Assembly (NCBI GenBank): GCA_021737275.1
Contig: JAIPEE010000016.1
Coordinates: forward strand, 1-64,000
Length of the DNA: 64,000 bases
From: Desulfobacterales bacterium
GTDB taxonomy: Bacteria > Desulfobacterota > Desulfobacteria > Desulfobacterales > JAIPEE01
Reading direction: 5' to 3'
Part shown: one piece after another, positions 53,761-63,977 of the stretch
Layout: the number at the start of each line of letters is the position of its first letter
Numbering within the stretch: position 1 is the stretch's first letter
Notes under the pieces: model-generated
Databases searched by the model: none
Seen by the model: the letters and a program-made list of their open reading frames with translations, nothing else
Told to the model about the DNA's origin: nothing
Program-made: the position numbers and the translations under genes

Positions 53761-54699
53761 ATGAAGATTCCATCATCTACATTAACAGGAAAGAGTCTGA
53801 TATCAATTCACGACTTGTCCATCGAAGAAATTAACCAGGTTTTTGATTTAACCGCAGCTCTTAAAAGCGCAACAGAACCGACACGACTTCTCGAAGGCAA
53901 GATTCTGGGTATGATTTTTGAAAAACCATCTACCAGGACCCGCGTTTCTTTTGAAGCCGGTATCTATCAACTTGGCGGGACAGGAATATTCTTAAATGCC
54001 AATGATCTCCAGCTTGGGCGTGGGGAAACAATTGCTGATACCGCGCGTGTTTTATCACGGTATGTTGATATTATTATGGCCCGTACATTTGAGCACTCAA
54101 AAGTTACCGACCTTGCACAATATGGAACCATTCCGGTCATTAACGGTCTGACTGACCTGCTTCACCCCTGCCAGGGTATGGCCGACATGATGACCATTCT
54201 TGAGCACAAAGGCCGCTTAAAAAATATTCAGATGACCTATATCGGTGACGGCAATAACGTTGCCCATTCTCTGATGTTCGGCGCAGCAAAAGTCGGTATG
54301 CATCTCAATGTTACAACGCCTCCGGGCTGCGAACCTGATGAAAAAATTGTAAAAATGGCAAAGGCTGATGCTGAAGCCACCGGAAGCCGGATCAATATCA
54401 CCACAGATCCGGTTAAATCCGTAAAAGATGTCGATGTTATTTACACGGATGTTTGGACCAGCATGGGTCAGGAGAAGGATAACGATGCAAAGATCAAAAT
54501 GCTTCAGCCTTATCAGGTTAATACCGCACTGGTAAAAAATGCAAAAGATGACTGTATTGTGATGCACTGCCTGCCGGCACATCGTGGCGAAGAAATTACG
54601 GACAATGTTGTTGATGGCCCCCATTCAGTAGTTCTTGATGAGGCTGAAAACCGTATGCATGTCCAGAAAGCAATAATGGCGTTGCTCCTTGGAAATTAA
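53761..54699 (+). CDS. argF: Ornithine carbamoyltransferase
   Basis: 312 residues. S-T-R-T-R at 57-61, N-D-L-Q-L-G-R-G-E-T, H-P-C-Q-G-M-A-D and M-H-C-L-P-A-H-R-G-E-E-I-T match standard ornithine carbamoyltransferases. The L-G-R-G-E loop separates it from the two putrescine-like enzymes in this window. It makes citrulline in arginine biosynthesis, or runs backwards catabolically with carbamate kinase. No arginine deiminase or other arg gene is adjacent. GAGAGGAGAACTCA precedes the ATG. Confidence 0.93.
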   Translation: MKIPSSTLTGKSLISIHDLSIEEINQVFDLTAALKSATEPTRLLEGKILGMIFEKPSTRTRVSFEAGIYQLGGTGIFLNANDLQLGRGETIADTARVLSRYVDIIMARTFEHSKVTDLAQYGTIPVINGLTDLLHPCQGMADMMTILEHKGRLKNIQMTYIGDGNNVAHSLMFGAAKVGMHLNVTTPPGCEPDEKIVKMAKADAEATGSRINITTDPVKSVKDVDVIYTDVWTSMGQEKDNDAKIKMLQPYQVNTALVKNAKDDCIVMHCLPAHRGEEITDNVVDGPHSVVLDEAENRMHVQKAIMALLLGN

Positions 54700-54760
54700 T
54701 CCGGATAAGCACCGTCTAATAATTATATAACTTAACACATATATCATAGAGAGGAGAGCC

Positions 54761-55831
54761 ATGGGATATCAAAGCGAACAGACAAAGCAGGTTTATGAAG
54801 GGCAGGAAGAGTTCCTTGCTAAAAGCATGAAGGAAAAATGCGAAGAATTTATTATTGATGGTAGAATTTTCGATGTTATTTTTGCCCAGCAGTTTGACAG
54901 AGCGTTTCTGGATAACATCTGCAAGCTGGCAGATGCAACCAGGAAAATGGCGTCAACCAAGGAAGGTTCATTGAAGCTTCAGCAGCTTTTACCGCATAAA
55001 CGTGCGATGCTGTATTTTGTTCAGCCATCAACCAGAACATTCCTCTCCTTCCTGAATGCTTGCCATATTCTTGGTATAAAAACATCTGAAAGCCGCGGTA
55101 CATCAACCAGTTCAGAGGTAAAAGGCGAATCCCAGGAAGATACGATTCGTACCTTTGCCAGCTACGTAGATCTCATTATTGCACGCCACCCGGAAGCCGG
55201 GTTTGCTGAAAAAACAGCGTGGCTCCTTAATCACACAGACCGCCCTGCTGCGGTTCTTAACGGCGGTTCAGGCCCGGATCAGCATCCGACGCAGGCACTG
55301 CTGGATATCTATACATTAGAAAGAGCATTTAAAGATATCGGTGGAATTGACGGGAAAAACATTGCGATGGTTGGTGATCTTAAACGCGGCCGAACTGTCA
55401 GGTCTTTAAGCTACCTGATGAAAAATTATAAGGATGTAAAACTTTATTTTATTTCACCGGAACAGTTCAAGATGAAAGATGATATTACCGGTTTTCTTGA
55501 CGGCCGAAATATTCCTTACGTTGAGACTGAGGATTTTGAGTCCGTAATGCCGGAACTTGATGCCATCTATATGACCCGTATCCAGAATGAATATGCCGAT
55601 GATCCTTCAAAAGAGCCGGAAACATACCCCGAATTTTTCTTTAAAAAAGAACATCTGGATATTATTAAAGATACGGCCGTTATCATGCATCCCCTGCCCC
55701 GACGATATGAAATTGAAGTGGCCGTTGATAAAGATAAGCGAGCCGGTTATTGGGAACAGGAAAGAAACGGTATGTGGCTCCGTGCCGCACTGATTGCTTA
55801 TGTGTTTGGTGTTGATAAAGATATCATGTAA
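54761..55831 (+). CDS. Aspartate-carbamoyltransferase-like protein
   Basis: 356 residues. Q-P-S-T-R-T-F-L-S-F at about 88-97, D-L-K-R-G-R-T-V-R-S-L and M-H-P-L-P-R-R-Y-E-I are aspartate-carbamoyltransferase (PyrB) catalytic motifs, not ornithine ones. It has about 45 extra N-terminal residues compared with PyrB, and no regulatory chain gene follows. It lies 62 bp behind argF and is probably co-transcribed. Either it is the pyrimidine enzyme or a paralogue with another amine acceptor. Confidence 0.85.
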   Translation: MGYQSEQTKQVYEGQEEFLAKSMKEKCEEFIIDGRIFDVIFAQQFDRAFLDNICKLADATRKMASTKEGSLKLQQLLPHKRAMLYFVQPSTRTFLSFLNACHILGIKTSESRGTSTSSEVKGESQEDTIRTFASYVDLIIARHPEAGFAEKTAWLLNHTDRPAAVLNGGSGPDQHPTQALLDIYTLERAFKDIGGIDGKNIAMVGDLKRGRTVRSLSYLMKNYKDVKLYFISPEQFKMKDDITGFLDGRNIPYVETEDFESVMPELDAIYMTRIQNEYADDPSKEPETYPEFFFKKEHLDIIKDTAVIMHPLPRRYEIEVAVDKDKRAGYWEQERNGMWLRAALIAYVFGVDKDIM

Positions 55832-55870
55832 ATCAATTAGTCACCATGGCTTGATATTGATAGAATGTAT

Positions 55871-55913
55871 AAGAATGGCGGCAACCTCTACTTGAGTATT
55901 TGCCGCCATTCTT
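55871..55913. terminator. Bidirectional terminator
   Basis: AAGAATGGCGGCAA and TTGCCGCCATTCTT, a perfect 14-bp stem between convergent genes. Confidence 0.75.
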
Positions 55914-55929
55914 CATTTCATTAAAATCT

Positions 55930-57645
55930 TTACTGCAATTTATTATACTCGTCACTATTTCGATAAACAATTTTACCTTCAAAAACTGTCATCAAAACTT
56001 CAGCTTTATAAATTTCTGAGGACGGCATTTCAAAGAGATCCTGATCCAACACGACCATATCTGCACTCTTTCCGACTTCAATAGTGCCGGTTTCATTTTC
56101 CAGAAAATTGGCATATGCGCCGTTTATGGTATAACATTCAATCATATCCGGCAGACTGACCCGCTCGTCAGCGCCCAGAATTTCATCCGGGTCCGTAAAA
56201 CCGGGTTCACATCGGGTAACGCCACCTAATATTCCGAGAAGGGGTGGGCAAGGCCGGCATACGGGAAAATCACTGCCTCCCGCCAGTTTTATACCGGCAT
56301 CCAGAAGACTTTTCATCGGAAACTGTTTTTCGGCGCGCTCTTTCCCCAGATACGTCACACTGAGATCGTTGTAATAAGGCCATTTTTTACACCACATCGG
56401 CTGTGGCACGCCAATAATGTCCATATCTGAAAATCTCTTATAATCATCCTGCGATACCAATTGTAAATGTGTAATCTGGTGGCGCGCATCACGTTTCCCA
56501 TTCGCTTTTATCGCATATTCGAAAGCATCCAGTGCCATTCTGACAGACCCGTCACTGATGGCATGAATATGAACCTGAAGGCCATGCTGATCCAAAATTT
56601 TTACCGCCTCATTGAGTTTATCCTGTTGCCAGTTTATCTCGCCATAATAATCCGGGATGTCGCAATAGGGTTCAAGCATATAACCGGTGTGTCCTTCTAT
56701 TACGCCATCCAGAAAAATTTTGGTTGATTTTATCTGAAATAAAGAATTCTGATGACGCTTCGATTCAATAACATTTTCCTCCAACTGTCCCACATCCATA
56801 TCGGGCCCTACATATATTGACCCTCTGACACGAAGAGACAACTCTCCGTCTGTAGCCAACGCTGAAAAAGCCCGCGTATTCAACTTGCAAAGCCCGAAAC
56901 CCATTAAAATACCGTTCATTTCCGGTCGCAGCAGCATCGCATCATGAACGGTTGTAATGCCTTCTCCGGCAGCCTGTTCTGCATATGCGAGGAGACCTCG
57001 TTTCATATTTTCAATGGTAATTGGTTGAAGTTTGTTAGCAATCAGATCCATTGCATTTTCCCGAAAGGTTCCGGAAGGTTCTCCAGTCTCAGGGTCTCTT
57101 TCAATGACACCCCCTACAGGCACAGGTGTATCTTTTGTAATTCCACATACCTCAAGTGCCTTAGAATTAACCCAGATGGCATGACAATCTTCAGCCCATA
57201 ATGCTACCGGCCGATCAGATATAACGGCATCAATCACCTCTTTTTTCGGCCCTCCGGCCGACCCCAAAGCCAGGCTCCAACCGATCCCATATATTACCGG
57301 CACATCTGGATTCTCTTCTCCAAACCGAATAAGCTCATCAAGACAAGCCTCTACGGAAGCCAGATTGTATAACGCTGCCATAGCTACCAGGGAAACACCC
57401 ATTGTAGGATGGGCATGACTGTCAGTAAAACCCGGTAATACCATTCTGCCATTCAGATCATATGCTTTCGTATTTGGTCCGGCAAAGGCCTTTGCCGTTT
57501 CATTATCACCAACATAGACAAACCTGCCATCAGTTATTACAACTGCCTCCGCGCGAATATTTTTCCGGTTAACCGTATAAATATTACCATTAAAAAAAAC
57601 CTGATCCGCTATTCGTTCTGTATCACTTACTGATTCTTTTTCCAT
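55930..57645 (-). CDS. YtcJ-like metal-dependent amidohydrolase
   Basis: 571 residues. The typical order is an N-terminal composite beta domain, P-G-F-T-D-S-H-A-H (first metal His pair), a central barrel with D-G-V-I-E-G-H-T-G and H-I-H-A-I-S-D, G-G-S-D-F-P-V near the end, and the returning beta domain (G-K-S-A-D-M-V-V-L-D). Family members cleave N-formyl, N-acyl or cyclic amide bonds; no substrate can be named. It lies upstream of the sigma-54 regulator on the same strand but is separated by the regulator's own end. Confidence 0.9.
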   Translation of the reverse strand: MEKESVSDTERIADQVFFNGNIYTVNRKNIRAEAVVITDGRFVYVGDNETAKAFAGPNTKAYDLNGRMVLPGFTDSHAHPTMGVSLVAMAALYNLASVEACLDELIRFGEENPDVPVIYGIGWSLALGSAGGPKKEVIDAVISDRPVALWAEDCHAIWVNSKALEVCGITKDTPVPVGGVIERDPETGEPSGTFRENAMDLIANKLQPITIENMKRGLLAYAEQAAGEGITTVHDAMLLRPEMNGILMGFGLCKLNTRAFSALATDGELSLRVRGSIYVGPDMDVGQLEENVIESKRHQNSLFQIKSTKIFLDGVIEGHTGYMLEPYCDIPDYYGEINWQQDKLNEAVKILDQHGLQVHIHAISDGSVRMALDAFEYAIKANGKRDARHQITHLQLVSQDDYKRFSDMDIIGVPQPMWCKKWPYYNDLSVTYLGKERAEKQFPMKSLLDAGIKLAGGSDFPVCRPCPPLLGILGGVTRCEPGFTDPDEILGADERVSLPDMIECYTINGAYANFLENETGTIEVGKSADMVVLDQDLFEMPSSEIYKAEVLMTVFEGKIVYRNSDEYNKLQ

Positions 57646-57798
57646 AAGCTTATCCTCTTGATGGATTATGATTTAAAGATAATTCTGTCAGGCCTATTTT
57701 TTTTATATACTTTTACGGTGTGATCTTCCTTGCTTTTGATTGTCATCATAAAAAGGTTTGGCCATCACAGATGCTGAACGCCACACACCCATGGCATA

Positions 57799-59508
57799 TT
57801 ATATACTCTCAGTTGAATCATCTATATTCAGGCGTCTCATCTTACGATATATTGTACGGCGGTTCACCCCCAGTAAACGTGCTGCTTTTGCTTTATTCCA
57901 ATCTGTAGATTTCAGTGCGTTTAGCAACTGCTCCCGTTCGTCTCCGGAATCGGCATCAAACATTTTACTTACCGGATGATCCTCAAATACTTCCGATGGT
58001 AAATGTTCCGACATTATTGTACGTTCCTTACGACAAATTACAAAAGCGTATTCCATGACATGTTCCAGCTCCCTGACATTTCCAGGCCAGGGATATCTGA
58101 TAAGTTGCGTCATAGCATCGTCAGAGATACTGTCGATAATCCTTTTATGTTTTTTTGATAATTTTTCCAGAAAGTGACTTACCAGCAAAGGGATATCATC
58201 AACCCTTTCTCTGAGCGGCGGCAGATTTATCTCCATTACCTTTAAACGATAATAAAGATCTTCCCTGAAGTTTCCTGATTTAACTTTTTCTTTGAGATTT
58301 TTATTTGTAGCAACAATAATGCGGACATCCACACGTATTGTATTGACATCCCCAACACGTTCAAATTCTCTCTCCTGAATAACACGAAGCAGTAGCAATT
58401 GAATTCTGGGACTTATATCACCAATTTCATCTAAAAATATGGTACCGCCATCAGCCAGTTGAAACCGCCCGGCCTTATCCCTGTCCGCACCGGTAAACGC
58501 ACCCTTTTTATATCCAAAAAGTTCGCTTTCCAGAAGGTTTTCAGGAAGAGCTGAACAATTAATACTGACCATTCTGTTTTTTTGCCTGGGGCTTTCATAG
58601 TGAAGTGCCCTTGCAACCAGTTCTTTTCCAGTACCGCTTTCACCGGTTATGATGACAGTGGTATCAGTCTGAGATAAATCCTGAAGGAGCCTGTAAATCT
58701 CCTGCATTCTCTGATTTCCACCGATAATATTATAAAACTGATTACGTTCCAGAAGTTCTTTCTCAAGATCAAACAATCTTGTCTCATCCCTTACGACAAG
58801 AACCGCACCTGATATTCCCCTGCCATTATGTCTAAGCGGAGAGCATGATAACTGAAGCACCTGACGGTAATCTTGTTGCCGACAAATAATACGACGATCC
58901 TTTATTACTTTTTTATTCTCAAGCGTTTCTCTTATTATTTTTCTGCACGATTTCAGACATTCAATCGAGAGATCAGCCATATATTTACCGATAACCTCTT
59001 TTTTCTGAAATCCGAATATTTTTTCTGCACATTTATTAACGGCCAGCACACACATATCATTATCAACCGTAATGACGGCATCAATCATACTGGCAAAAAT
59101 CGCTTCCAGATTATTTTTGTATGTCTCTTTTTCATCCACCAGCATTTTATGATTAAGGGCCTGTGAAACTACTTTCAGAAGTTGTTCCTTGCGAATCGGC
59201 TTGGAAACATAATCAAACGCACCAAGTCGAACCGCTTCAGAAGCAGTTTTGATCTCCGGTGCACCTGTTATCAAAATAATCGGACACAATATTTCACGTT
59301 TTCGAAGTTCATCAAGCACATCTATTCCGGTAAACTCACCGAGAAGAATATCTGCGATGACAATATCAATTTCCGAATTTTCCATCAGCGTCAGGGCTGA
59401 ATGATAAGAGTCAGCCACAAATACTTTATACCCGGCATTTTTCAAGTGTCTTTTAAATGCAAACCGAATATCTTCCTCATCATCAATGACCAGTATAGAA
59501 TATACCAT
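57799..59508 (-). CDS. Sigma-54-dependent response regulator with PAS domain
   Basis: 569 residues: receiver (about 1-120; acidic pair D-D-E, phospho-Asp in I-A-D-I-L-L-G), PAS (about 128-250), AAA+ sigma-54 activator (G-E-S-G-T-G-K-E, G-A-F-T-G-A-D) and a Fis-type C-terminal HTH (A-R-L-L-G-V-N-R-R-T-I-Y-R). It is an NtrC-like activator with an inserted PAS sensor, an uncommon layout. It follows the histidine kinase by 15 bp. Targets may be the Liv importer upstream or the amidohydrolase downstream. Confidence 0.94.
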   Translation of the reverse strand: MVYSILVIDDEEDIRFAFKRHLKNAGYKVFVADSYHSALTLMENSEIDIVIADILLGEFTGIDVLDELRKREILCPIILITGAPEIKTASEAVRLGAFDYVSKPIRKEQLLKVVSQALNHKMLVDEKETYKNNLEAIFASMIDAVITVDNDMCVLAVNKCAEKIFGFQKKEVIGKYMADLSIECLKSCRKIIRETLENKKVIKDRRIICRQQDYRQVLQLSCSPLRHNGRGISGAVLVVRDETRLFDLEKELLERNQFYNIIGGNQRMQEIYRLLQDLSQTDTTVIITGESGTGKELVARALHYESPRQKNRMVSINCSALPENLLESELFGYKKGAFTGADRDKAGRFQLADGGTIFLDEIGDISPRIQLLLLRVIQEREFERVGDVNTIRVDVRIIVATNKNLKEKVKSGNFREDLYYRLKVMEINLPPLRERVDDIPLLVSHFLEKLSKKHKRIIDSISDDAMTQLIRYPWPGNVRELEHVMEYAFVICRKERTIMSEHLPSEVFEDHPVSKMFDADSGDEREQLLNALKSTDWNKAKAARLLGVNRRTIYRKMRRLNIDDSTESI

Positions 59509-59523
59509 ACTATTTAATCTCCA

Positions 59524-61335
59524 TTAAATTATATCTGCCGGCAGTTCCACAAATACCCGTGTATATTCCCCCGGGCTGCTTTGAAATGACAGTGTCCCAT
59601 TATGTTTTTTAATAATTCCGTGGCTGATACTCAAACCAAGGCCGGTTCCAATCCCTGTCGGCTTCGTTGTAAAAAATGGGTTACATATTTTTTCCAGGTT
59701 TTCTTCAGAAATCCCTTGCCCGTTGTCATAGAATATAAGCTGGACAAATGGTATGTTATCAATCTTTATCAGCCGGGCCTGAATCTCAAGGATCTTGGCT
59801 TCTTCGTGGTCTGGGAATTTATAATTCAACGCATACCGGGCATTACTGATGAGATTTAAAAAAACCTGTTGAATTTCGTGGGCTCGTACTTTTACCTTTG
59901 GTAAATTTTCAGGAATTTTTTTAATAATCTGAATATGATCCTTAAGAAGCTGGTTTTCCATCAGATTAAATGTTTCAGACAGAATTTCTGTCAAATCCGT
60001 CATAAGATAATCTTTTTTATGTTCGTGCGCAAATGACAACAGGTTGCTTACAATCTTTGCAACACGATCGCTTTGTTTAAGTATTCTTTCCGGCAACGCT
60101 GTGCTTTCATTTTTCTCTTCAGATTCATCCCTGATGATCTCCGTCATGCTGATAATACTGCTGATCGGATTATTTATCTCATGTGCGACACCGGCAGCCA
60201 GTTCTCCGATTGACGCCAGATGGCCGGCCCGAATCGTTTCCGCTTCCAATCGTTTTTTTTCCGTAATATCATGTAAAAGAACAATGGTTTTAGTACGCCG
60301 GTCTACATCCTTAAACGGAGAAAATGTAACCTCATAGTTAATATTCTCATAAAGGGCTTCACTCTGAAACAGTTTTTGATTTTGTATGGCTGATTTTGCA
60401 TAACAAAATTCACAGGGTTTACTTCTTGAATAGTATTCCGAATAGCATTTCCTGCCTTTCAGATCGCCATACATCTTGTTCAACACATCGTTCTGGTATT
60501 CAATAGTATAGCTGTTATTAACAATATACATACCATCACCAAAAGCATTCATTACGCTGTTCAGTTTGTCCCTTTCAGAACGAAGCTGTTTTTCGGTATG
60601 TTTTCGCTCCTCGATTTCAATAGCCAGCTCACTGGTGTGCCTGAGAGACATTTCCCGGCTTTGAATAACCCCCTCAACACGAAATAATATAAAAAATCCG
60701 GCTATAAAAACAATTAGTATGATTATAATCGCTGAACTGACCTTTAATTGCCTTATCTGATTATCAATAGCACTTGTCACACTGTTTCTGAGATCAGAAA
60801 GTACCTGGCTAAAGGTAAAATCTGATAACGGCAGACTCCATCTTATGGCCGAAATGGCATCAAGAAGGCGTGGGGAGTAACTTAAACCGGCCATCTCAAA
60901 ACCGAACATTGCCTGAAGACTTACATCCTGTTTTTCATTATCGGTAAGGAATGATTGGAGTTTACGATCAACCACCTTTAATCGTTCCTTTCTTACCTTC
61001 CAGTGCATCTTGGTAAGTGCAACAGCCAGCTCAAAGTCAGGTACAGTCTCAATAAACTTTTCCGTAGCAGGTGAGTGAAGAAATGCCTCAAAATCCTCTT
61101 CAAATTTATTGGTAGATGCAAGCCATTTGGCTCTTATCTTTTTCAGGTCGTAGGTAATCAGAAGTTCTTTTGTCAAGCTTTCGGACTTTTTCCATGTCAA
61201 CAATAACGACTCTGTATCAGCAAGTGTTTCATGATAACTTTTCAATTTGATATTTGAATATATTAAAACCATCATGATGGCAGTAAAACAACATAGCAAC
61301 GTTAAAGAGATAATGGTTTGGGTCCGATATTTCAT
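59524..61335 (-). CDS. Membrane sensor histidine kinase
   Basis: 603 residues: TM1 (about 9-29), a periplasmic region of about 170 residues, TM2 (about 203-222), a PAS domain, HisKA (A-H-E-I-N-N-P-I-S-S) and an HATPase (F-Y-D-N-G-Q-G-I-S and G-T-G-L-G-L-S). The PAS contains G-R-K-C-Y-S-E-Y-Y and P-C-E-F-C-Y, a three-cysteine pattern seen in some PAS domains that may hold a metal or thiol sensor. It is co-transcribed with the sigma-54 regulator (15-bp gap). Confidence 0.94.
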   Translation of the reverse strand: MKYRTQTIISLTLLCCFTAIMMVLIYSNIKLKSYHETLADTESLLLTWKKSESLTKELLITYDLKKIRAKWLASTNKFEEDFEAFLHSPATEKFIETVPDFELAVALTKMHWKVRKERLKVVDRKLQSFLTDNEKQDVSLQAMFGFEMAGLSYSPRLLDAISAIRWSLPLSDFTFSQVLSDLRNSVTSAIDNQIRQLKVSSAIIIILIVFIAGFFILFRVEGVIQSREMSLRHTSELAIEIEERKHTEKQLRSERDKLNSVMNAFGDGMYIVNNSYTIEYQNDVLNKMYGDLKGRKCYSEYYSRSKPCEFCYAKSAIQNQKLFQSEALYENINYEVTFSPFKDVDRRTKTIVLLHDITEKKRLEAETIRAGHLASIGELAAGVAHEINNPISSIISMTEIIRDESEEKNESTALPERILKQSDRVAKIVSNLLSFAHEHKKDYLMTDLTEILSETFNLMENQLLKDHIQIIKKIPENLPKVKVRAHEIQQVFLNLISNARYALNYKFPDHEEAKILEIQARLIKIDNIPFVQLIFYDNGQGISEENLEKICNPFFTTKPTGIGTGLGLSISHGIIKKHNGTLSFQSSPGEYTRVFVELPADII

Positions 61336-61555
61336 TTTTTACCCGATAAAATTGATTATGTTTGATGAACACTACCCGATATCTGAAACAAGTCTTCAGA
61401 ATAGAACTTATTTCATTATAATCAAATATTTTCTTTAAAGTCTAACTGCTTTTGACGGAAACGTTTACATCCTTTTCATTTAATATCTCAAAAAAACATA
61501 GTTTCCTGATATTAACGATTAAAATTTTAATTTGCATTTTTCAAATTAAAAAAAA

Positions 61556-61597
61556 CGGCTGAAACCAAAATTTTAAATACAATTTCAGTTTCAGCCG
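61556..61597 (-). terminator. Terminator after the Liv-type binding protein
   Basis: CGGCTGAAAC and GTTTCAGCCG are perfect arms; on the minus strand a run of at least eight T follows. The rest of the 318-bp gap shows nothing else. Confidence 0.75.
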
Positions 61598-61653
61598 ATA
61601 AACAGACATTAGCATCATCTAATCCGTTTAAAAATTATTACCCGGCCTGCTAT

Positions 61654-62883
61654 TTATTTAAACCATACCGGTTTTTCAAACGTCTTATCAGCATATGGAA
61701 GTGGATTTTTCTTATCTTTTCCACTTAAATAAATGGTTTCAAGCTTTCCGTTTTGTATCTGAATATGATTTGCCGGCCAAATCTCTGTCGGAATACTGTG
61801 ATCTTCATTAAACCAAACCACTCTGTCTTCAATTGTTTTAAATTTGTTTGAAGCAAGATATTTGTTAATGGCATCATAATCATCCACTTTACCCACACTT
61901 TTTACAGCTTCGGCCCACATATATACCCCCGTATAAACTGAAAGAGTTATTGCGGCTGGTGAATCGGTATATGTTTTCTTAAAGCGTTCGATCCAGTCAC
62001 CGGCTTCTTTTGTCGGCGGCGGGTTGGGGATAACAAGCGTTTCACCCAAAAGCCCGTCTCCCTTCCCTTCCATATTCGGCAGGAAATCGGCCAGCGTCAG
62101 GCCATAACCGAAATTGATAAGAGAATTGGTGGGATTCTCCATAAACTGATTGTAAAAGGTTACCAAATCCGGCGTACTTACGATTTCAACATGTATCCAG
62201 GCCGGTTTGATGGATCTGATTTTTGTCAAAATCGGGCCCCATTCCCTGGTACCGTAGGGTACAACTTCTTTCATAGCTATTTCCCACCCGGCCCCTTTTG
62301 CACCATCAACGATACCACCGGCAATTTCCATACCCCAGGAATCGTCTGTGGATATAATGCAAACTTTGTTGCTGGAATAGTTGTGGGGAAGTTTTGCCAT
62401 TAAATATGCTGTTTCAATGCCAAAAGGGCGTTCCGATCCGGTCATCTGAAACCAGTTTGAATACTGTTTGGGATTGGACTTATATACCTCAATACAGCTG
62501 CCTGAAGTGTTAACAACAAATGTCGGCACATTGTATTTACCATAAGCTTTTACATCCTGTCCCCATCCTGCCCATCCGCAATGCAGGGCATGAACCTTTT
62601 TTTTACCGACAAGGTCATCGGCAGCCGCCATTACTCTTTCCGGGGCAAAATCCTGGGTATCATATTTTATCATTTCAATCTGTTTTCCCAACAAGCCGCC
62701 GGCGGCATTGATTTCATTTACCGCCATTTCAATTCCTCGAATGGTACCAATACCTTCACCGGCATAAGGTCCTGTCACGGCAACGGGTAAACCAATTTTG
62801 ATGGTATCTGCTGTCCACCCTGTACCTGAAAGGCATAACAAAGCAGCAATTACTGTAATCCGGACTAACGCTTTTTTTAACAT
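61654..62883 (-). CDS. Branched-chain-amino-acid-type ABC substrate-binding protein
   Basis: 409 residues: a signal peptide (about 1-25, ending T-G-W-T-A), then I-K-I-G-L-P-V-A-V-T-G-P-Y-A-G-E-G and M-A-V-N-E-I-N-A-A-G-G-L-L-G-K-Q-I-E, the LivJ/AmiC-type type-I fold. The ligand could be an amino acid, amide or urea. The start at 62883 follows GGGAGGGTTCAAA. The LivM permease lies 158 bp upstream on the same strand, so it belongs to that importer. Confidence 0.93.
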   Translation of the reverse strand: MLKKALVRITVIAALLCLSGTGWTADTIKIGLPVAVTGPYAGEGIGTIRGIEMAVNEINAAGGLLGKQIEMIKYDTQDFAPERVMAAADDLVGKKKVHALHCGWAGWGQDVKAYGKYNVPTFVVNTSGSCIEVYKSNPKQYSNWFQMTGSERPFGIETAYLMAKLPHNYSSNKVCIISTDDSWGMEIAGGIVDGAKGAGWEIAMKEVVPYGTREWGPILTKIRSIKPAWIHVEIVSTPDLVTFYNQFMENPTNSLINFGYGLTLADFLPNMEGKGDGLLGETLVIPNPPPTKEAGDWIERFKKTYTDSPAAITLSVYTGVYMWAEAVKSVGKVDDYDAINKYLASNKFKTIEDRVVWFNEDHSIPTEIWPANHIQIQNGKLETIYLSGKDKKNPLPYADKTFEKPVWFK

Positions 62884-63041
62884 TTTGAACCCTCCCATGT
62901 TTTATATTATAGTTTCAATATACGGCTTGATTATAATTTTTTCCGCATATTGTCATGCCGAAAAACCGGCAATTATATTCAGACTTGCACACGTATCTTT
63001 TCTGTTATTGATATTAATTCTCAAAATAGATCTCACGACCA

Positions 63042-63977
63042 TTAAGTTATCATTTCAGCTTTTTTAGCTTTTTTCTCCCGAAAATGAAGAATTGTCCGCT
63101 CAATAATCCCTGCTTTACCCAGCGGAAAGATCAATCCGATAATGCCCTGGGGCATTTTAATCACCAGCACCATAACCAGTAAGCCAAAAATAATCAGCCT
63201 GTAGGTGTCAAAGTATCGCAGTGACTCGCTGATAAACATCGTAATGAACGCGCCCAAAAGTGCGCCCGGGAACCGTCCCATACCACCCAGAACCAGCATC
63301 ACCATCAAAATCAAAAACAGATCCAGACCCAGTATCCGCGTAGAGAGCATCCCGACATAATTTGCATAAACACCGCCGATCATACCGGTCAAAGCAGCAG
63401 AAATACCGAACACAATGAGTTTATATTTAAATGCATTTACACCAACGCTTTGGGCAAACAATTCAGAATCCCTCAGGGCAATAAATGAGTAACCCCACAT
63501 GGAGTGAACGACTTTGTAGATAATAAAGAATGCAATAAATGAAATTATCAAAAGTGTATAAAACCAGGGCGTCGGTTCCATGGCATTATAAACGTAACTG
63601 CCAATCTTAAGCGGAGGTACAGTGAGAATGCCCTGTGCACCACCGGTACCGATAGCCCTGCCGATGTCACTTTTAAGAAAAGGCTCAAGAATCATATGGA
63701 CGGCAAATGTTACCAATGCCACATATGCACCTTTCAGTTTAAGGCACGGCAGACCGACCAGGATACCGGCACCGCCGGCAACAATGCCGCCTATCAGAAA
63801 GCCAAACCATGGAGAAATACCAAACAGTTTACAAAATATAACGGAACTGTATCCGCCAATAACCAGAAAGGCGATCTGGCCGAATGTAAATATACCGGCA
63901 AAGCCCATGATCAGATCCCATGAGCCTGCAACAACAGCCCATATCAATGATATAATCAGTATGTTCATGAGTGACAT
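63042..63977 (-). CDS. livM: Branched-chain-amino-acid-type ABC permease LivM
   Basis: 311 residues, about nine helices. Early G-F-A-G-I-F-T-F-G-Q-I-A-F and later A-L-R-D-S-E-L-F-A-Q-S-V-G-V-N (the ATPase-contact loop) identify LivM. A second ATG at 63968 is possible, and the frame stays open to the window edge, so the true start may lie outside. LivH and the ATPases would be expected upstream, beyond 64000. Confidence 0.92.
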   Translation of the reverse strand: MSLMNILIISLIWAVVAGSWDLIMGFAGIFTFGQIAFLVIGGYSSVIFCKLFGISPWFGFLIGGIVAGGAGILVGLPCLKLKGAYVALVTFAVHMILEPFLKSDIGRAIGTGGAQGILTVPPLKIGSYVYNAMEPTPWFYTLLIISFIAFFIIYKVVHSMWGYSFIALRDSELFAQSVGVNAFKYKLIVFGISAALTGMIGGVYANYVGMLSTRILGLDLFLILMVMLVLGGMGRFPGALLGAFITMFISESLRYFDTYRLIIFGLLVMVLVIKMPQGIIGLIFPLGKAGIIERTILHFREKKAKKAEMIT

